From: Ilex aquifolium
Lineage: Eukaryota > Streptophyta > Magnoliopsida > Aquifoliales > Aquifoliaceae
DNA: 64,000 nt
Assembly: GCA_951799425.1 (NCBI GenBank)
Contig: OX637402.1
Coordinates: 1,240,501 to 1,304,500, forward strand
Reading direction: 5' to 3'
Notes under the pieces: model-generated
Databases searched by the model: none
Told to the model about the DNA's origin: nothing
What the model saw: the letters and a program-made list of their open reading frames with translations, nothing else
Part shown: positions 46,552-57,456 of the stretch, in pieces
Layout: every line of letters starts with the position of its first letter
How positions within the stretch are numbered: the stretch's first letter is position 1
Position numbers and translations under genes: made by a program

Positions 46552-47714
46552 TGCTTCAGCTTTAAAAGTGTAAACCCAAGCGTAGGTTGAGCGAAGTAGT
46601 ATATTCTCGGAAGCCCGAGGTCGAATCCACAGGGAATTGGAACAAGTCAACAATCACACAAACACTACTAAATTAAAATGGAGAAAATTTGTTTGAAGAG
46701 TTGTTGATTGAAAACAATTTAATTTAATAATTAAAACAGTAATAAAATTACTAGAGCATCAGGTACTCCCTCTCAATGTCATACGGTAATAATTAAAGAC
46801 TCAAGGCTTGATTTGAAACAGGAATTAAATGTCGGTTAAACCAGATAACAAATCAAGTAAGAAAACCAAAAGTTATAACCAAAAGATTATTCAGAAACCT
46901 GAATAATAAATCAATCATAATATTTTATGAAACAATGTTAACACTTCAAGCGTGGAATAACCAGTTATTTATTCGCAGGGAAACTCAAGCAATCGATGTA
47001 CATGGCACAACAACTTAGGAGTTTTTACAGAATAAAAACTTTGCTATAAGATTAGAAATTAGATTAACACAATATCATAAATCATTAAGTGCAAAGTCTA
47101 TAAAAATACCGTACTTCACTGAGAGGTTTTCCCTAGCCCTAGCTTAACCTTTTAGCCGGCCATAAAAGAATTGCAAAATACACTCAAGAATTCATGAGCA
47201 AAAAGATGAAAAAAGATCTCTATTACAAAGTCTTCAATTTGTATTTATAACCCCTTCCGAAAGAGATTGATTTTCGTCAGAATTCTAAGTCTGGCATCAG
47301 CAGATCCTTGACACGCGTCCGGACGCGTGTTCTTATTCCGTCCGGACGCAAGTTCCAGTAAATTTGTTCTTCTTCTGATCGCCTTTCTGCCACTCGCGTC
47401 CGGACGCGTGTTCATCTTCCGTCCGGACGCAAGTTCCAGTAAATTTGTTCTTCTTCTGATCGCCTTTCTGCCACTCGCGTCCGGACGCGTGTTCATCTTC
47501 CGTCCGGACGCGTGATCCAGTGTGTTTTCCTTTGAGCTATGCTTCGTCTTCCCATAATTTAACTCCAAAATTACGCTTTTGTCCTGTAAATTAACACAAA
47601 TCAACATTTGATAGCATAACACCCAAACTTGGGTAAACTTTTATATTTATCACACTTTTACAATTAAATAATCAATCTTTCATAATAATAAATGTGATTT
47701 TTCGGCCTTAATCA
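46552..47714 (-). repeat. Athila-type 3' LTR (1163 bp)
   Basis: TGATTAAGG at 47714 (start) to GAAGCA at 46552 (end), preceded on the minus strand by the purine run TGAGGGGGTG. TATAAATA sits at 47242-47249 (minus). It is 81 bp longer than the 5' LTR because of one extra unit of the palindrome repeat. Confidence 0.9.
47317..47509 (-). promoter_or_regulatory. Paired GTCCGGAC palindromes upstream of the LTR TATA box
   Basis: GTCCGGAC starts at 47317, 47340, 47398, 47421, 47479 and 47502, spaced 23, 58, 23, 58 and 23 bp: three pairs in an 81-bp tandem unit. Outer bases extend several copies to the 12-bp palindrome GCGTCCGGACGC. On the minus strand the array lies 68 bp upstream of TATAAATA (47242-47249). 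A role as transcription-factor sites is inferred from position and symmetry. Confidence 0.75.
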
Positions 47715-48584
47715 CACCCCCTCACTTAGTTCTTGCTAGTCCCTAGTAAGACAACCACTGATTTTAAGAAACAAAACAAAGTAAAATAAGACAAAACCAC
47801 TTTCGTATGACTCACGATTGCATTTAGCATATGCAACAAGCCTTTAAACCCCTAGGTTTCCCCTAGTGGATGAGTATAGTCTCGTGAGGGTTTCCAGAGA
47901 TGGTACCCACAAACATCACCCTGTGATCAAACATCTGAATAAAAATTTTATAATATAAGTTGCTACCACAATATTAACATTCTAAGATGCTAATTTTTCA
48001 TAAGCATATGCAAAACAACATATAGAATTCTACGCTATATAAATGTATGCACTTATCATATTCTCAAATAAACTCGTGTGTAGTGTGAATTAGCTATACC
48101 AAGTCAATAATTTTAGTTGATAATCACCTCTACAACCATCAACCATTCGTCTCAATGCCAAATCTCAATAGATAATTCACTCATGAACAATTCTCTCAGA
48201 TTATAGTGACTATACACTCAAGTATCACATGTGAGTGGAGGATATTTAAATCAACACAAAATAGTGCTCACATGTTCCATTAAGAAGATCGTAGTCCAAA
48301 AGAAAAGGATTTGACAAAATCTCATGAAAGGACATCAACACACCATAAGTAAATAATCACCCTTCTCTTCCCTATTCACACAAGTCATGCATCAATCAAT
48401 ACACTCTTGAGATCAAATAGGTCTTTATTTAAGGTTGTAATGAGGCCTTGGGATTAGGATTTTGAAATGAAGGATATTCAGGAATTCAAAAGACTATCCC
48501 GAGAGAACATGTACATTACACAACCAAACTTCTTTCCATAATCTTTCACTCTTCATCCTTTAGAAGCACAATTTACATCACTTG

Positions 48585-48629
<45 letters not shown>

Positions 48630-49566
48630 AACACATGCTTGCTATTTTTTATTTTTTATTTTTTTTTTATCATTATTGTTTTTTAAGCAAGACATCTAAT
48701 GCAAATATTCACAAGTATGTACAACTCTTTTTTTTTTTTTTTTTTCTTAACCAACATCTCCCAAATTACATAAACACTAAAAGTTCAATCTCAGGATAAC
48801 CAAGGGTAAAAGATATTATTTTTTTCTCATTGGCCTGGTTATTATATGTTGGGTATAAGAAATAAAATTTTGCTTTAAAGGCTCAATCATGGCTTCTAGG
48901 GATAATAATATTCAAAGAACAAGGTTTAGGCTCAAATAATGACAAAGATGGCCTAAAATCATATCTCAAGAGCTTTTGATAACACACTTCTCATGCAAAT
49001 AATTCGAAGTCAAGCAATCATTCACAATATTGGTGTTAACCAAAACAAACATAATGAGACTATTGAAGGAGATTAGCTGAATACAAATATTTTTTATTGA
49101 GTAAATGTAAATAAGCCTCCAAGAAAGATTGGAACAAAACTCACTAGGGTTTTTATGCATCTCCACTATATGTTTCAAGTTCTCAAGGTAACATACCTAA
49201 CAAATTTTCAACTTGGTAAAGTCTAAAGTGCACAAATTGTGAGTTTTTATAAGAACATGATATGAAATACAAAAATATAGAATAAAGTTCTATGTAATGC
49301 TTAAACAACTACAAATTTAAAGCTAAGCAAATTATTTCTATACTGTGGTATCAACTTATTCATAACAATGTTATTTAGATACTTGATAACACACCAAACA
49401 AAATATGCATTTTATAATATTGAGAATTCAGGTACAATGCATATTCAAAAGATAAAAGAAATCAAGCCTAACAAAAACTACCCCAAAATAGGCCTTGATT
49501 TCACAGATATGGTAAAGAAAATAAAAGAAACAATTTTAAAAACACCAGGACCTAGAAGAAATCATC
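47715..49566 (-). other. Non-coding stretch between ORF3 and the 3' LTR
   Basis: About 1.85 kb, AT-rich, with (AT)n at 48588-48614 and long T tracts at 48615-48630 and 48730-48745. No domain-bearing ORF. Long untranslated 3' regions are usual for Athila elements. Confidence 0.6.
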
Positions 49567-50652
49567 CTAAGATGAAGGGCTTGCCTGATCCTGAGAACTC
49601 TGCCCTAGCCCCCTCATCTGCGCCCTCAACTCTCTCATCTCCTTCCTCATCTCTCTCTGCCCTCTCAACAGCTCAAACAAAATCTGCCTGTCAGTCCTGG
49701 GATCAGTGTCCTCATCCACTAGAACCTCAAAATCCTCATCAATATTGAGGAACTGATCCCAATCCTCCTCATCTGGTTCCACCCCTGGTGGTGGTGCTTG
49801 CTCACCCCCTAGACCCCTTTCTCCTGGAACTGGTCTGGCTACACTCTGACTTTTCAAAAGGGTGCCAGAGTTGAGTGCCACCACTTTCTTAGCTCGCTCC
49901 ATAGTGGCGTCGATTACCACTCCTGCCTGTTCGCACATCGCAGTGGCCAAACCAGCAAAAGGGAGAGATGGTTTTTTCGGATCGACGATGGCTCGTCTCA
50001 TCTTAGAAAAAATCAATGATGGGAGGTCAATGGACTTTCCGGTGCCCATAGCGTATAACAAGCGAGCTCGGTCCGGATAGATGTGGTTATTTCTCAGTAG
50101 AGGAAGGATGTTTGACACTGAGATTAAGTTCAGTATTTTATACTTACTGGTCAGATCCCCTTGCTGAAGATATTTGAGGTTGTCTGTCCAAATAAAATCA
50201 CCATCCTCCAGTAACTCTCGTCCGACCTCATTCCCAGGATAAGCCTGGGGGTAATCCGGGTTGGCCACCCGAGCCTGCGTCATCCCAATCAGCCTGGCAA
50301 TAGCCACAACATCCACCCTAATCTCTATGCCCCGAACATAGGTGTGGATTTGGCCATTTCCAAGATCGTCTGCATTGCTAAAAAATTCTCTCGCTAAGAT
50401 AGGGATACACAACCACTCTTTTCCCATGAAACCTGCCCATCGCCTTGAAGTGACAATGTCTCGGACTCCCAACCGGACGAAGTCCTCATATTCTATTTTT
50501 CTCTCACAGACTACAGGCTTATGAGCGTAGTATTTAAAAAATCTTACCCGCGCCTCCAAGGTTTGGAAACGAATGGGGTCAAAGGTGGTATCCTCCTCCT
50601 CCTGAGTATTTACTCGGGGTCTCTTTGAAGTGGACGCTCGAGGTGGTGCCAT
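49567..50652 (-). CDS. Athila-type ORF3 (position of env-like gene; plant transposon-protein domain)
   Basis: An uninterrupted 361-residue ORF starting MAPPRASTSKRPRVNTQEEE. The N-terminus is basic and nuclear-signal-like (KRPRV). Then come F-Y-H-P-V-ER(K)-like residues, GWxGF-like RRWAGFMGKEWL, PILAREFFSNA, HTYVRGIEI and a helix-rich middle with ARLLYAMGTGKSIDL. The C-terminus is acidic, then charged and coiled (RGQREMRKEMREL). The 'REFFSN...VRG' segment resembles the plant retroelement domain often labelled Transposase_32. It lies between integrase and 3' LTR, the env-like position, but no signal peptide or membrane span is visible, so it is unlikely to be a fusion protein. Function unknown. 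Confidence 0.75.
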   Translation of the reverse strand: MAPPRASTSKRPRVNTQEEEDTTFDPIRFQTLEARVRFFKYYAHKPVVCERKIEYEDFVRLGVRDIVTSRRWAGFMGKEWLCIPILAREFFSNADDLGNGQIHTYVRGIEIRVDVVAIARLIGMTQARVANPDYPQAYPGNEVGRELLEDGDFIWTDNLKYLQQGDLTSKYKILNLISVSNILPLLRNNHIYPDRARLLYAMGTGKSIDLPSLIFSKMRRAIVDPKKPSLPFAGLATAMCEQAGVVIDATMERAKKVVALNSGTLLKSQSVARPVPGERGLGGEQAPPPGVEPDEEDWDQFLNIDEDFEVLVDEDTDPRTDRQILFELLRGQREMRKEMRELRAQMRGLGQSSQDQASPSS

Positions 50653-50749
50653 AGTGAAAATTGTGAAGAAGAGAGAAAGGATTTAAAGTGAAGAGTTGTA
50701 TTCTGGTTTTGGAAGTTTGCAATGCAAGAAATTCTAACCGGACAGTCGG

Positions 50750-51020
50750 TATTTATAATTTTTTCACACGCGTCCGGACGCATGGGGTTATACCGTCCGG
50801 ACACGCCTCAACTGCCGCCTTAATTAGCCTTAAAAGTCACGCGTCCGGACGCATGGGGTTAACCCGTCCGAACGCGTACTATGAATTTCAAACGGTTGGC
50901 TTTCCCGTCCGGACGCATGACAAATCACCGTCCGGACGCATTTTCCAGTGAGTTCAGACTCGTTGGTTCCGTCCGGACGCGACTTCCAGTAGGTTGTGCT
51001 CTCTATTCTGGCGTCCGGAC
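50750..51020 (-). promoter_or_regulatory. Internal promoter candidate for ORF3: TATA box plus GTCCGGAC array
   Basis: On the minus strand TATAAATA at 50750-50757 lies 98 bp before the ORF3 ATG (50650-50652). Upstream are eight GTCCGGAC sites starting at 50772, 50795, 50843, 50866 (one mismatch), 50907, 50930, 50971 and 51013. Three pairs (50772/50795, 50843/50866, 50907/50930) are exactly 23 bp apart, the same spacing as in the LTR array. The intervening bases differ. Several sites are followed by TTCCAGT. This copies the LTR promoter design. Confidence 0.7.
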
Positions 51021-51429
51021 GCGTGTTCCAGTGAGTTGTTTTTTCTACACTTAGAAAATTTTTTATATTTTCACATTTTTTTTTTTTTACTCTTTCCTCC
51101 CAAATGACTCCATTCTACTCATAAAAATTCCTAAGTCCCTAAAAAAAAAACTACATGACTATACTAAAAACAAAACAATAAACACAGTTGCATGTGCACA
51201 AAGCTCAAAATTCAAAATCCCGTATGCTTTTTATCAAAGTGAATGCTCCACCCCCCCACTCAAAAATCTACATTGTCCTCAATGTACGAATACCTAAAGT
51301 AAGATCAAATAAAGGATAGGAAGAACATATCGGATGCGCTTAAACTGTGCTCATGCATCTGTAGAAAATTAAAGAAAAAAAAAAAATACACTAATATACA
51401 ACAATATAAATCAAATGGTGAGAGAAAGA
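51021..51429 (-). other. Spacer between integrase and the ORF3 control region
   Basis: AT-rich with T and A tracts; no ORF or motif beyond the end of the palindrome array. Confidence 0.5.
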
Positions 51430-52824
51430 TTATTCATAGTGGGGATCCATCAATTCGATGGATTCCACTTCTACAATACCTTCCTCCAAGAATGGTTTCA
51501 GTCGTTGTCCATTAACTTTAAAGGTGTTCCCATTTTTTGGGTTCTCAATCTCTATCGTTCCATAGGGGAATACCTCCTTAACAATGTATGGACCACACCA
51601 TCTGGTTCGAAGCTTTCCTTTGAATATGTGAAGCCTAGAATTATATAGCAGAACTTTTTGTGCCGGTGTGAACGTTTTTCGCACAATATTCTTATCATGG
51701 AACACCTTCATTCGTTCCTTACTAATCCTAGAATTCTCATAGGCTTCATTCCTAATCTCCTCAAGCTCATTTAATTGTAATTTTCGTAAGGCACCAGCTT
51801 TGTCAAAACTAAAATTGAACATCTTAATGGCCCAGTATGCTTTATGCTCTAGTTCCACAGGTAAGTGACAAGCCTTTCCATAAACCAATCTGTACGGAGA
51901 CATGCCAATCGGGGTTTTGTATGCAGTTCGGTATGCCCATAACGCATCGATTAATCGTAACGACCAATCTTTATGATCTGGGTTCACCGTTTTTTCCAAA
52001 ATGTAAGAAATTTCCCGATTGGCAAGCTCTGCTTGACCACTTGTCTTAGGGTGATAAGGAGTTGCAACTTTGTGTGTGACACCGTATTTTTTCATTAAAT
52101 TCTCAAAAGGTCTATTACAAAAGTGCAATCCCCCATCACTGATAATGACTCGAGGTATACCAAATCTGGACAAAATGTTTTCTTTTAAAAATTTCAAAAC
52201 AACTTTATGATCATTTGTCCGACATGGTATAGCTTCGACCCACTTAGAAACATAGTCTACTCCCACTAAAATGTACATATATCCAAAAGATGGGGGAAAA
52301 GGTCCCATGAAATCTATGCTCCAACAGTCAAAAATTTCTATTATCAAAATTGGATTTAGAGGCATCATATTTCTACGGGTTAATCCCCCCAGTTTTTGAC
52401 ATCGCTCACATACCTTACAGAAATTATATGCATCCTTAAAAATTGTCGGCCAATAGAACCCGCATTGCAAAACTTTTGCCGCGGTTTTTTCCATAGAAAA
52501 GTGGCCTCCACATGCTCCCGAATGACAAAATGATAGAATGCTACTTACCTCATCATCGGGCACACATCTCCGGATAATTTGATCTGAGCAATACTTGAAA
52601 AGGTATGGGTCATCCCAGAAAAAACTTTTCACTTCAGTTAAGAACTTCCTTCTATCCATTGTAGTCCAAGCTGGTGGCATGTTACCTGTAACAAGAAAAT
52701 TCACTATATCAGCAAACCAAGGTACTGCAGAAACTGCCAGCAATTGTTCATCAGGAAAAGTGTCCTTGATCGGCACTGTCTCAATGGGTATGTCACTCAC
52801 AAGTCTAGACAAATGGTCAGCCAC
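51430..52824 (-). CDS. Athila-type integrase segment of pol (open, 464 codons)
   Basis: Starts after a frameshift with [10 protein letters not shown] (end of RNase H). Integrase shows the HHCC zinc domain ([15 protein letters not shown]...C-x2-C in [11 protein letters not shown]), the core with [11 protein letters not shown] (Asp), [15 protein letters not shown] (Asp) and [12 protein letters not shown] (Glu), and the C-terminal [20 protein letters not shown]. All catalytic residues are present. The upstream frame change is a single extra A in an A7 run near 52840, so the segment is no longer joined to RT-RH. Confidence 0.85.
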   Translation of the reverse strand: MADHLSRLVSDIPIETVPIKDTFPDEQLLAVSAVPWFADIVNFLVTGNMPPAWTTMDRRKFLTEVKSFFWDDPYLFKYCSDQIIRRCVPDDEVSSILSFCHSGACGGHFSMEKTAAKVLQCGFYWPTIFKDAYNFCKVCERCQKLGGLTRRNMMPLNPILIIEIFDCWSIDFMGPFPPSFGYMYILVGVDYVSKWVEAIPCRTNDHKVVLKFLKENILSRFGIPRVIISDGGLHFCNRPFENLMKKYGVTHKVATPYHPKTSGQAELANREISYILEKTVNPDHKDWSLRLIDALWAYRTAYKTPIGMSPYRLVYGKACHLPVELEHKAYWAIKMFNFSFDKAGALRKLQLNELEEIRNEAYENSRISKERMKVFHDKNIVRKTFTPAQKVLLYNSRLHIFKGKLRTRWCGPYIVKEVFPYGTIEIENPKNGNTFKVNGQRLKPFLEEGIVEVESIELMDPHYE

Positions 52825-53257
52825 TACATTCTCTACCCCTTTTTTTATCTTTAATAGTTATATCAAATTCTTGGAGTAGGAGGATCCACCTAAGCAGTCT
52901 TGGTTTGACATCTTTCTTTGTAAGTAAATATTTAAGAGCCGCATGGTCTGTGAAAATAACAATGGGGAATCCCACTAAATATGACCTAAATTTGTCCAGT
53001 GCAAATACTACTGCCAGTAATTCCTTTTCTGTGGTAGAATAATTCATTTGTGCACTATTTAAAGTTCGACTAGCATAGTAGATGACATGTGGCTTTTTCT
53101 CATTCCTTTGCCCTAAAACTGCCCCTACGGCATAGTCACTGGCATCACACATAATTTCAAAAGGAAGACACCAATTCAGGGGTTGCATAATTGGAGCAGT
53201 GACGAGCATGCCCTTTAACTTATCAAAAGCCTCTTGGCATAACCCATCCCACTCAAA
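52817..53257 (-). pseudogene. Athila-type RNase H, interrupted upstream by a TIR element
   Basis: Encodes [60 protein letters not shown] and [14 protein letters not shown], the standard gypsy RNase H series. The 5' side is cut by the TIR element at 53258; the 3' side shifts frame at the A7 run. Confidence 0.85.
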
Positions 53258-54201
53258 GGGTCCGTTTGTTTAACAAGATAATGCTAGAAAATGCAAGAAA
53301 GAGAAAATTTTAAAATTTTACATGTGTTTGTTTAGCATGAAATAGAAAATGATAGAAAAAATAATTTTCTTCCATGCATAGATTTTCTCACATCTAACTA
53401 ACTTTTTTTTCTTGCAAAAAACACAAGAAAAAGCAAGAAAGTTGTGTTCAATAACCTAACTTCCCATTTTACCCTTATTTTTCTTAAAATATTCAATTAG
53501 TTATTAATTTTAAAAAAATTTGTACAAATTAGGCTAACCATATAATTTGGTCTAGAGATCAGGATTCGAGTCGATTCTTGTCCTTGATTTAGGTTAGAAG
53601 CCAATTTTTAAAAAATTTGAATAATAAAAAATATTTTTTTTCTTCTTTAAACCGAGTTAAAATAATTAAGGATAATTTAGACAATTAGAAAAAATTTCTT
53701 CTAATTTTCTTTTCTTTCAAACAATGTAATGAAATTGTTTTAAAATTTCTTAAAAGTTTTTTATGCTAACCAAATGCATACATGAAAATATATTTTCTTT
53801 CATTTTCTTTTCTTACATGAAAATATATAAATCTATTTTTTTAACAAATAATTTTAACTTGAAAAAAAATAAAGGATCATAAATTAATTTACAATGCAAA
53901 ATAATTTATGTGAAAGCAACAGAGAGAAAATTTATTGTCAATTTCTTGTTCTGTAGTCATATGGGTAGAGCCATTTTTGAATAATTATACATAAGGGTAA
54001 TTTAGACATTCAAAAAAATTTCTTGTAACTTTCTTGCTTTCCAAACTACAGAATGAAATTTTTTTAAAAATTTTCTTACAAAATTTTCATCCTAATCAAA
54101 CACAAACAAGAAAATATATATTTTTTCACTTTCTTTTCTTTCACTTCACTTTCTATCACTTTCACTTTCTATCATCTTTTTCTTTCTAACCAAACGGACC
54201 C
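53258..54201. mobile_element. TIR DNA element inside Athila-type pol
   Basis: Ends GGGTCCGTTTGTTTAAC (left) and CTAACCAAACGGACCC (right) are inverted repeats. Removing the element joins RT-RH sequence. The flanks are A-rich (CTCAAA before, AAAAGG after), suggesting an AAA duplication, so the superfamily cannot be fixed. The 944-bp interior is AT-rich with many 'agaaaatg / ctttct' subterminal variants and no transposase. Confidence 0.78.
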
Positions 54202-55212
54202 AAAAGGTATATCCTTCCCTAAGAGATTGCAAAGTGGTCTAGATATAGAGCTAAAATCTTTTATGAACCTTCGATAGAAACCAGCATGACCCAAAAAAGA
54301 TCTGACATCCTTAAGGGTTTTGGAAGAAGGAAAAATTAGCAATTAATTCTATCTTAGCTTTATCTACCTGGATTCCCTCAGATGAGACAATGTGACCAAG
54401 AACAATTCCCTTTTGAACCATAAAGTGGCATTTTTCCCAATTAAGCGCGAGGTTCTTTTCTTCACATCGAAGAAGCACTTTCTTTAAATTTGACAAGCAT
54501 TCATCAAAAGCATCACCAAAAATAGTAAAATCATCCATAAAAACTTCAAGAAAACGCTCTACCATGTCACTGAAAATACTTAGCATGCACCTTTGAAAGG
54601 TCGAGGGTGCATTGCAAAGTCCAAAAGGCATCTTGCGATATGCAAAAGTACCAAAAGGGCAAGTAAATGTGGTTTTCTTTTGGTCTTCTAAGGCAATTTC
54701 AATCTGATTATATTTTGAATAGCCATCTAGAAAACAGTAGTACAAATGCGATGCTACCCTTTCTAGAATTTGATCCATAAAGGGTAAAGGGAAATGATAT
54801 TTTCTAGTAACAGAATTTAATTTTCTGTAGTCTATGCACATTCTCCAACCAGTAACTGTCATAGTTGGCACAAGTTCATTATTTTCATTGGCAACTACAG
54901 TGACTCCAGATTTCTTAGGAACTACCTGTGTGGGGCTTACCCATTTGCTGTCTGCAATAGGGTAAATAATTCCTATGTCTAACAATTTCAGCACTTCCTT
55001 CTTTACAACTTCTTTCATATGTGGATTCAGTCGACGTTGCATTTCCCTAGATGTTTTAGCATTATCTTCCAAATAAATCTTGTGAGTGCAAACTAATGGA
55101 CTAATTCCTTTTATATCAGCTAAAGTCCAGCCAATTGCCTTTTTATGTTCTCTAAGAAGTTGTAATAACATACCTTCCTGTGCTGAATTCAATTGAGAAG
55201 AAATTATTACCG
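54202..55212 (-). pseudogene. Athila-type reverse transcriptase
   Basis: Resumes after the solo LTR with YPVIISSQLNSAQEGML. Contains WTLADIKGISPLVCTHKI, RRLNPHMKEVVKKEVLKLLD, WVSPTQVVPKKSG, RMCIDYRKLNSVTRKYHFPL and MPFGLCNAPSTFQRCM. The catalytic FMDDF is near 54527-54541. After IELIANF one extra base changes frame; the thumb continues as [19 protein letters not shown] toward the TIR insertion. Active-site residues are intact, but the frameshift and insertions disable the gene. Confidence 0.87.
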
Positions 55213-55217
55213 GATAA

Positions 55218-57451
55218 TGTAACACCCCGCATTTTCTTTTATATATGCATATAGATATATAGATATAGCAAATAATGGTTGTAAAGATGTGGATAGGGGT
55301 ATTGAAGTGTGTTTGAACTTTGTAAATTTGAAAAGTAAAGATTTAAAATGTTAATGAAAATCATAGTTGAAATTTAGTTTTAGTGAGTGAAAATATAAAA
55401 TGTTAGGTCCTATAACTTGTATTAGATAGGTTTGGTGCATAAATATGTGTTGGAGAGGTTTGTGATAGATTTGGTTAGTTTTGGAATGGATTGGAAATGG
55501 AAAACAAAAGAAATAGGCAAAACTGGGTAAATGGTACCGGTACTGAATGGTACCGGTACTGAGTACCGGTACCCCCGATTCCAGAAGGTTTCTTGTATCG
55601 GTACTGGGTACCGGTACTGAGTACCGGTACTACCGAAACCAGACTGTTTATTTTAAGTCGCGAACAAGCCGATTTTTCCTCCACTATAAATACATTTTGT
55701 CACCTCCTTAGCCTTCATTACACCACTCCAAACCCTAGGCACCTTTAGAGAGAAAGGGAGGGAGAGAAGAACATCAAAGATAAGGAGAGATACACCATTT
55801 TAGAAGATTAAAACCCTAGATTTCTAAGATTTCACTTCTTTACTCATTCTCTTTTCTTCCATTCTTCACCCACTCTCATCCAAATCTTTTGAAAACCTAG
55901 GGAGAGGAGATTAAAAGGAAAAGAAAGGAAAGCAAGAAGGTCTTGAAGCTTGGGTATTTGGCTAAAACTCTTGAGCATTGAGGTAGGGGATTTCTTCCTA
56001 ATCTCTTACATTGAGGCTAGGGTTATCATATATGTATGTTTTCCATATTCTTGATAGTTATATGATAAATAGTTAAGAATTCTTGGTTCCTTGTTTATTG
56101 AAACATGATTTTGAACAAAATGTATGTTTGGGTTCAAGAGACCTTGTTCTTGAATTTCCAAAATAGTAGTTTTAGAAATTACCTATTTGGGTTATGCAAA
56201 ATACATGGATTATTGATTTCTAAATGCCTATAGTTGATTAAATCATGTTTTCATCAAATCCTTGTTCTAGTTCCAAGAAATTATGTTTTGTTTGGAAAAC
56301 TCTAGAATTTTGATATCTTTAGTGTTTGATATTGTACACCAAAAATGTTACTTATGATGATCTCTTGCTCATTTTCTTCCATCATATTATGAAACATTAT
56401 ATTAGAAATTGTGGAATTTGGTAATCCCTTGAAATGTTGATGAATTGAGAATATTTTGGTTTCCTCAATTGTATGGTTGTTGTGAGGGACTTGGATTGCC
56501 TTCGAGAGATGCCGTAGAGTGTTAGAGGTTAGTCTACCCTAGTGGGGGTGAGATGGTTTCCTAGCACTTGTAGTGGGTTGTCATTTGGTAATGAAACCAC
56601 TATCGTTCACTGGAGTTCGAACAAGGGATATTATACTTTTCCTGGGAAGGGACTCGTCACTGCCATTGGGATGGTAGACGCCCTTTCCTAAAATGCTTGT
56701 GAATGTGATTGTGATTGGTGGACTAGGTATAATCGTTGGGTAGATTCATGAGAAACAATCAACATACATGGTACGGGGATGAACCAATATACATGGGATG
56801 ATGAGTTGGAACGTCTTGGCCGGTGCATTGGTATGGAACAATGCATCGGAAGACGCCCTTCCGAATTGGCCTAACTTTGGACACGGTGTATTGTTGTTCA
56901 ATTTAATTGATTCTTTTACTTGATTGTTGTATGGCTTAAACTTGAGATCTCTTTAAACTGTCCTGTTTTTCCTTCAAAAATTGATATATATTATTTTCGA
57001 AATGTGACCCACCCGTTTTATATTTTTATAAACCTTGTTTGAGTTGGGAAGATTTTGCTACAGAGCTTCGTGCTCATCCCCTACAAATTACATTTTTCAG
57101 ATTTGGTGCTAGAGGAGGATCTCGGCATCGACGGGTCAGGGCATTGGGAGGCTCCACTCGAGGGGAACCTAGATCCCGAGGTGGATATGTAGAGATGTAG
57201 CTTCTTTTGTACTAGACTAGGTTATTCTTTTGGACACTGTAAGGTCTAGTTTCTTTTGCTATTCCGCTGTGCTACTTCAATTAATTTTTGAGATGTAAAT
57301 GCCATGGTTGGGCATATTCTTTTGGATAATGATGTAAATATTTTATGGATGATGAATGAAGTTTAATTTATTTATGGATGATATTAGTGCTCTCATGACA
57401 TAAATGGTTTTAGTATGTAATGCCGTCCAGGGTGTGTTTTGGGGTGTTACA
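55218..57451 (+). mobile_element. Solo LTR inserted between PR and RT
   Basis: Starts TGTAACACCCCGC and ends GGGGTGTTACA. Perfect GATAA duplications at 55213-55217 and 57452-57456. TATAAATA at 55684-55691 sets the plus orientation. At 2234 bp without internal region, PBS or PPT it is a solo LTR, of a family different from the chromovirus LTRs. Its removal restores the reading DDATYPVIISSQ between PR and RT. Confidence 0.9.
55534..55630 (+). repeat. GTACCGGTAC palindrome cluster before the solo-LTR TATA box
   Basis: Copies start at 55534, 55550, 55563, 55595 (GTATCGGTAC, one mismatch), 55608 and 55621, with spacings 16, 13, 32, 13 and 13 bp. 'ttccagaagg' separates the two triplets. The last copy ends 53 bp before TATAAATA. 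The core is identical to that at 24616-24725. Confidence 0.85.
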
Positions 57452-57456
57452 GATAA

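Noticed and set aside
49567..50652. ORF3 as a true viral envelope glycoprotein
   Set aside because: No signal peptide, membrane span, cysteine pattern or fusion peptide is visible; only its position is env-like.
47317..51020. Regular short repeats with spacers, resembling a CRISPR array
   Set aside because: Repeats are 8-12 bp palindromes with unequal spacers, in plant retroelement promoters, and no cas-like genes are present.
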